Assembly: GCF_030817055.1 (NCBI RefSeq)
Contig: NZ_JAUSYV010000001.1
Span: forward strand, 1,016,001-1,080,000
Reading direction: 5' to 3'
Origin: Bacillus sp. V2I10
GTDB lineage: Bacteria; Bacillota; Bacilli; Bacillales; Bacillaceae
DNA: 64,000 nucleotides
The notes beneath the pieces are model-generated. The model worked only from the letters and a program-made list of their open reading frames with translations, was not told the DNA's origin and ran no database searches. This document shows, piece by piece, positions 60,818 through 64,000 of this stretch. Made by a program: the position numbers and the translations under genes. Position 1 is the first letter of the stretch, and each line of letters starts with the position of its first letter.

Positions 60818-62821
60818 ATGGTGTTGATCAAAATGGAAAGTGTAAAGCAAAAGAGAGGGATGACAGCTGAAGACTTATACAAGCTGAAGTCAGTCAACGA
60901 TCCTCAAGTTTCACCGTGCGGTACAAAAGCCGTTTACGTTCAAACGTCAATTCACGAAGAAAAACATCAATACATATCAAATCTATTTTTAACAGACTTA
61001 GAAAAGAATATTTCCAGTCAATGGACATATGGTGAAGGTAAAAATATTTCTCCGAGATGGTCTCCTGATGGCAGCCGCCTTGCTTTTATATCAGATCGGA
61101 GTGGAAAGAATCAGCTGTTTCTCATGTCAGCATCTGGCGGGGAGGCTAAAGCACTCACAAGAGAACATTTATCTGTCTCACAGCCTGTCTGGAGTCCCGA
61201 TGGCAAGAAAATACTTGCAGCTATTACTTTGGCGCCAGAGGACAAATTAGACAAAGAGGATAGGGATGAGAAAAAGCTGCCAGAGCCGCTCGTAGTTGAG
61301 GATATGAGGTACAAGTCTGATGCAGCCGGTTTTGTAAAGAACCGTAAAAGGCAGCTTGCGATTGTGGATGTGAAAACAGGGGAGCTTGAACTTATCGGTT
61401 CAAGAGAATTTGATTATAACGATGGAGCCTGGTCCCCGGATGGGAAAGCGATTGCGTTTACTTCGAATATGACGGACGATCCTGATCAAACTTTAATCTC
61501 AGACGTTTTTATTCTATCTTTAGAAACTAATGAGCAGCAGCAGCTGACAAACAGCAATGGTTTCTTTGGCAATCTATCCTGGTCGCCGGATGGAAGCTAT
61601 CTATCTTTTCTTGGTCATGAAAAAGAATTCCAAAGTGCGACTTTCTCAAAAATTTGGCTTTACAGAATGGAAACAGAAGAGTTATCGTGCTATTCAGCTG
61701 ACTGGGACGTTCACATCAGTGATGCCGTTGTAGCGGATTTTATATCTGGAAGTGTGAATCCAGGTCTTATTTGGACAGAGGACAGCCAGGGGTTTTACTT
61801 TATTTTAACCGATCAGGGCAATACGGGTGTCTATTATGGATCGCTTGAAGGACAGACCTTGCCGGTAAGGTTTGAACAGGAGCATGTGTACGAGTTATCG
61901 GTTCACCCTGGCAGTCATACTGCAGTTCTTGGAATCAGTTGTCCTGATCATCCTGGTGACCTGTATTTCTTTGATTTCAGCACAGGGGAAAATCGTCAGC
62001 TTACAAATGTAAATGATGAATTTTTACAGGAAATCGAGCTCGCTGTACCTGAAGCAATTAAGTGGAATGCAGAAGATGGACTTGAGCTTCACGGGTGGAT
62101 CATGAAGCCGGTTGGATTTAAGGAAAGCGAAAAATACCCGCTCGTTCTTGAAATACATGGCGGTCCGCACGCCATGTATGCCAACACTTATTTCCATGAG
62201 TTTCAGATGCTTGCATCAAGCGGGAAAGCCGTCCTCTATACAAATCCGCGGGGAAGCCATGGATATGGACAGCATTTTGTTGATCAGGTGCGCGGTGATT
62301 ATGGAGGAAGCGACTATACCGATTTAATGAGTGCGGTGGATTATGCTCTTGAAAGCTATGATTATATTGATAAAGATCGATTAGGTGTAACTGGAGGCAG
62401 CTATGGCGGGTTTATGACAAACTGGATTGTCGGTCATACAAACCGGTTTAAAGCAGCTGTTACACAGCGTTCAATCAGCAACTGGATCAGCTTCTACGGA
62501 GTGAGTGATATCGGCTATTACTTTACAGAGTGGGAAATCGGCGGCAATCTGATCGATGATTTTGATAAACTGTGGCAGCACTCGCCGTTAAAATATGTCA
62601 CAAACGTAGAAACGCCTCTATTGATTCTTCATGGCGAAAAAGACTACCGCTGTCCTGTAGAGCAGGCTGAGCAGCTTTATATCGCTTTAAAGCGCCTGAA
62701 AAAAGAAACAAAACTCGTGCGCTTTCCAGAGGCGAATCATGAATTATCCAGAAGCGGGCATCCTAAGCTTAGGATCGACCGGTTAAATCATATAAAAAAT
62801 TGGTTCAGCGAATATTTATAA
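60818..62821 (+). CDS. yuxL: S9-family prolyl oligopeptidase-like peptidase (YuxL)
   Basis: A 667-aa serine peptidase. An N-terminal seven-bladed beta-propeller shows repeated WSPDG motifs (about residues 75, 125, 210, 260). The C-terminal alpha/beta-hydrolase domain has the nucleophile in GVTGGSYGGFMTNW (Ser about 531), the Asp in LHGEKDYRCPVEQ and the His in FPEANHELSRSG. It is cytoplasmic and releases peptides from short substrates. AAGGGAA precedes ATG 60818; ATG 60833 is an alternative start. Confidence 0.88.
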   Translation: MVLIKMESVKQKRGMTAEDLYKLKSVNDPQVSPCGTKAVYVQTSIHEEKHQYISNLFLTDLEKNISSQWTYGEGKNISPRWSPDGSRLAFISDRSGKNQLFLMSASGGEAKALTREHLSVSQPVWSPDGKKILAAITLAPEDKLDKEDRDEKKLPEPLVVEDMRYKSDAAGFVKNRKRQLAIVDVKTGELELIGSREFDYNDGAWSPDGKAIAFTSNMTDDPDQTLISDVFILSLETNEQQQLTNSNGFFGNLSWSPDGSYLSFLGHEKEFQSATFSKIWLYRMETEELSCYSADWDVHISDAVVADFISGSVNPGLIWTEDSQGFYFILTDQGNTGVYYGSLEGQTLPVRFEQEHVYELSVHPGSHTAVLGISCPDHPGDLYFFDFSTGENRQLTNVNDEFLQEIELAVPEAIKWNAEDGLELHGWIMKPVGFKESEKYPLVLEIHGGPHAMYANTYFHEFQMLASSGKAVLYTNPRGSHGYGQHFVDQVRGDYGGSDYTDLMSAVDYALESYDYIDKDRLGVTGGSYGGFMTNWIVGHTNRFKAAVTQRSISNWISFYGVSDIGYYFTEWEIGGNLIDDFDKLWQHSPLKYVTNVETPLLILHGEKDYRCPVEQAEQLYIALKRLKKETKLVRFPEANHELSRSGHPKLRIDRLNHIKNWFSEYL

Positions 62822-62825
62822 ACAT

Positions 62826-62862
62826 AAAAAAAGATGGTGAGCGGGCTCACCATCTTTTCATT
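62826..62862. terminator. bidirectional terminator between yuxL and yutI
   Basis: AAAAGATGGTGAGC pairs with GCTCACCATCTTTT around GG. Confidence 0.88.
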
Positions 62863-62867
62863 TTGCA

Positions 62868-63107
62868 TTAGAATACTTGTTCTACCTCTACAACACCCGG
62901 TACTTCTTCAAGAAGAGCGCGTTCAATCCCTGCTTTAAGTGTGATTGTTGAACTTGGGCAGCTGCCGCAGGCTCCTAAAAGGCGTAATTTTACGATGCCG
63001 TCTTCTACATCTACTAGTTCACAATCCCCGCCATCACGAAGCAAGAATGGGCGTAATTTATCTAATACTTCCTGTACTTGTTCTACCATTTGAGTTTCTG
63101 TTGTCAA
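62868..63107 (-). CDS. yutI: NifU C-terminal-like Fe-S scaffold YutI (Nfu)
   Basis: A 79-aa Nfu-type protein that carries and delivers Fe-S clusters. LRPFLLRDGGDCELVDVEDG and the cluster motif LLGACGSCPSSTITLKAGIE (Cys-x2-Cys) are complete. The start is TTG 63107 with AAGGAG upstream; the next ATG lacks a site. It probably receives clusters from the SufBCD system encoded at 22-27 kb. Confidence 0.88.
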   Translation of the reverse strand: MTTETQMVEQVQEVLDKLRPFLLRDGGDCELVDVEDGIVKLRLLGACGSCPSSTITLKAGIERALLEEVPGVVEVEQVF

Positions 63108-63308
63108 CTTAATCGACTCCTTCCTTATCCTGCTATTATATTCAAATAAACGCTGAAAATCTATTCATATGATTGAAGTAAAATCTGTTAATGTCACTAT
63201 TTTAACATATTCCGCGGCGAATAAAAATGGATACTTTCAGCATATAAGTTTTCATGGAAAAAAAACGCTTCCTCCCTTACAATGAAACTTAAGAAAAGGG
63301 GGAATACG

Positions 63309-63633
63309 ATGAAAAAACAAGTGGAAGTGTGTATATATGGAGCTGAAGTATTATGCCCAAGCTGTGTAAATCTTCCCTCATCAAAAGAAACATATGAATG
63401 GCTGGAAGCAGCAATTTCAAGGAAATTCCCGAAGCAGCAGTTTAAAATAGAATATGTTGATGTATTTTCGCCTCAAGACAATCCAGAAAAAAAGAGTTTT
63501 GCGGGAGAAAATCGCAAATGATGAGTATTTTTACCCTTTGGTTGTTATTAATGGAGTGGTAGTAGGAGAAGGCAATCCGAAATTGAAAACAATTTATGCG
63601 GAAATGGAGAAGCATGGGTATGTTTCTGCTTAA
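63309..63633 (+). pseudogene. yuzD: YuzD-like thioredoxin-fold protein, one frameshift near 63503
   Basis: VEVCIYGAEVLCPSCVNLPS at the N-terminus includes a CPSC redox pair. The frame then leaves at TTTGCGGGAGAAA. Removing one G restores IANDEYFYPLVVINGVVVGE and EMEKHGYVSA, about 107 aa, the B. subtilis YuzD length. AGGGGGAA precedes ATG 63309. The second half is perfectly readable, so a sequencing slip is likely. It is divergent from yutI, as in B. subtilis. Confidence 0.8.
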
Positions 63634-64000
63634 TCATTTAACGTGCAAGTGCAGCTTGCTGAAAATGTTTTTTTATAATTAGAACAAATAATAAACTGAA
63701 TGATTCAAGGTCTGGGCGCTCACCCCATAAAAAATCCCTCAGATTAAAGAAAAAACGCAAGGCATCTCATTGCCTTGCGTTTTTCTTATCCATTATGGTA
63801 TTTGTAACGGTGCACTCCGAGGCCAGCATAAACGCTTTCGTTTTTGCCATAGCTGCATTCGTGGCTCTTGTTATTAACTTATATGCAATCTGGAAAAACA
63901 CTCATATAAGCAAAAAAGCTATAATCGGTTTTTATATTTAGGAATGAATACTTTTATTAACCATTTTTTTATTCTTATATATATATATCAAATAAAATGG
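63634..64000. other. 3' end of window, mostly noncoding
   Basis: It holds a strong hairpin, AAAAACGCAAGGCA/TGCCTTGCGTTTTT (63752-63785), a terminator usable both ways. It also holds a 48-codon hydrophobic frame (63795-63941, MVFVTVHSEASINAFVFAIA) that has no ribosome binding site and is not called. Confidence 0.5.

Noticed and set aside
63795..63941. 48-codon hydrophobic frame at the window end
   Set aside because: No ribosome binding site, adjacent to a terminator, and no family recognised.
1..64000. CRISPR array, rRNA or tRNA genes, complete IS element
   Set aside because: None seen: no regularly spaced identical repeats with unique spacers, no rRNA or tRNA signatures, and no transposase.

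Overview
The window is low-GC Gram-positive DNA with Bacillaceae gene order and strong AGGAGG-type ribosome binding sites. The backbone follows the yus-yur-yun-yut neighbourhood of Bacillus subtilis: fadM, yuzL, fadN-fadA-fadE, yusI, gcvH, yusG-D, metNPQ, yurZ, sufCDSUB, then yunF-E-D-C-B, lytH, lipA, yutC-H, hom-thrC-thrB, yutI, yuzD. Spore genes (CotF-like proteins, YunB, LytH, YutC, YutH) point to an endospore former. I would call it Bacillus sensu lato, possibly Metabacillus-like. I cannot fix the species from sequence alone.

Layout. 1-4220: Fur-controlled hydroxamate-siderophore uptake operon (two permeases, ATPase, FhuF/FchR-type reductase, YusU), headed by a 64-bp repeat carrying three Fur boxes. 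4230-7110: membrane protein, GNAT acetyltransferase, class I glutamine amidotransferase, two CotF-like proteins. 7140-16600: fatty-acid beta-oxidation genes with a FadR operator, then small redox, glycine-cleavage and conserved genes. 16650-21100: two SAM (S-box) riboswitches, one before an O-acetylhomoserine sulfhydrylase gene and one before the methionine ABC transporter. 22140-27370: SUF iron-sulfur assembly operon. 27360-41470: accessory DNA inserted at the 3' end of sufB. 41800-48110: yunFEDCB and a two-component NSS transporter. 48150-63640: lytH, lipA, the yut genes, threonine biosynthesis, a prolyl-oligopeptidase-type peptidase, yutI and yuzD.

The accessory region is best read as two tandem integrative islands. 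A 26-bp segment encoding the end of SufB occurs three times (27333, 38788, 41444). Paired CGTGCC arm-like sites sit at nearly constant offsets from each copy. Island 1 (11.4 kb) carries a rifampin phosphotransferase gene, a guanine deaminase and a complete xanthine dehydrogenase set with accessory genes, plus a decayed type I restriction fragment. Island 2 (2.7 kb) carries the C-terminal scrap of a tyrosine integrase, an Xre regulator and two CBO0543-like membrane proteins.

Two further points stand out. First, a dispersed repeat of about 95 nt occurs at least five times. It always starts at or just after the stop codon of the upstream gene and in the same orientation as that gene, so it behaves like a 3'-UTR element. 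Second, several normally intact genes (yfhA-like permease, metY, rph, yunB, yuzD) each need one or two single-base corrections, mostly in homopolymers. These could be sequencing errors rather than real pseudogenes.
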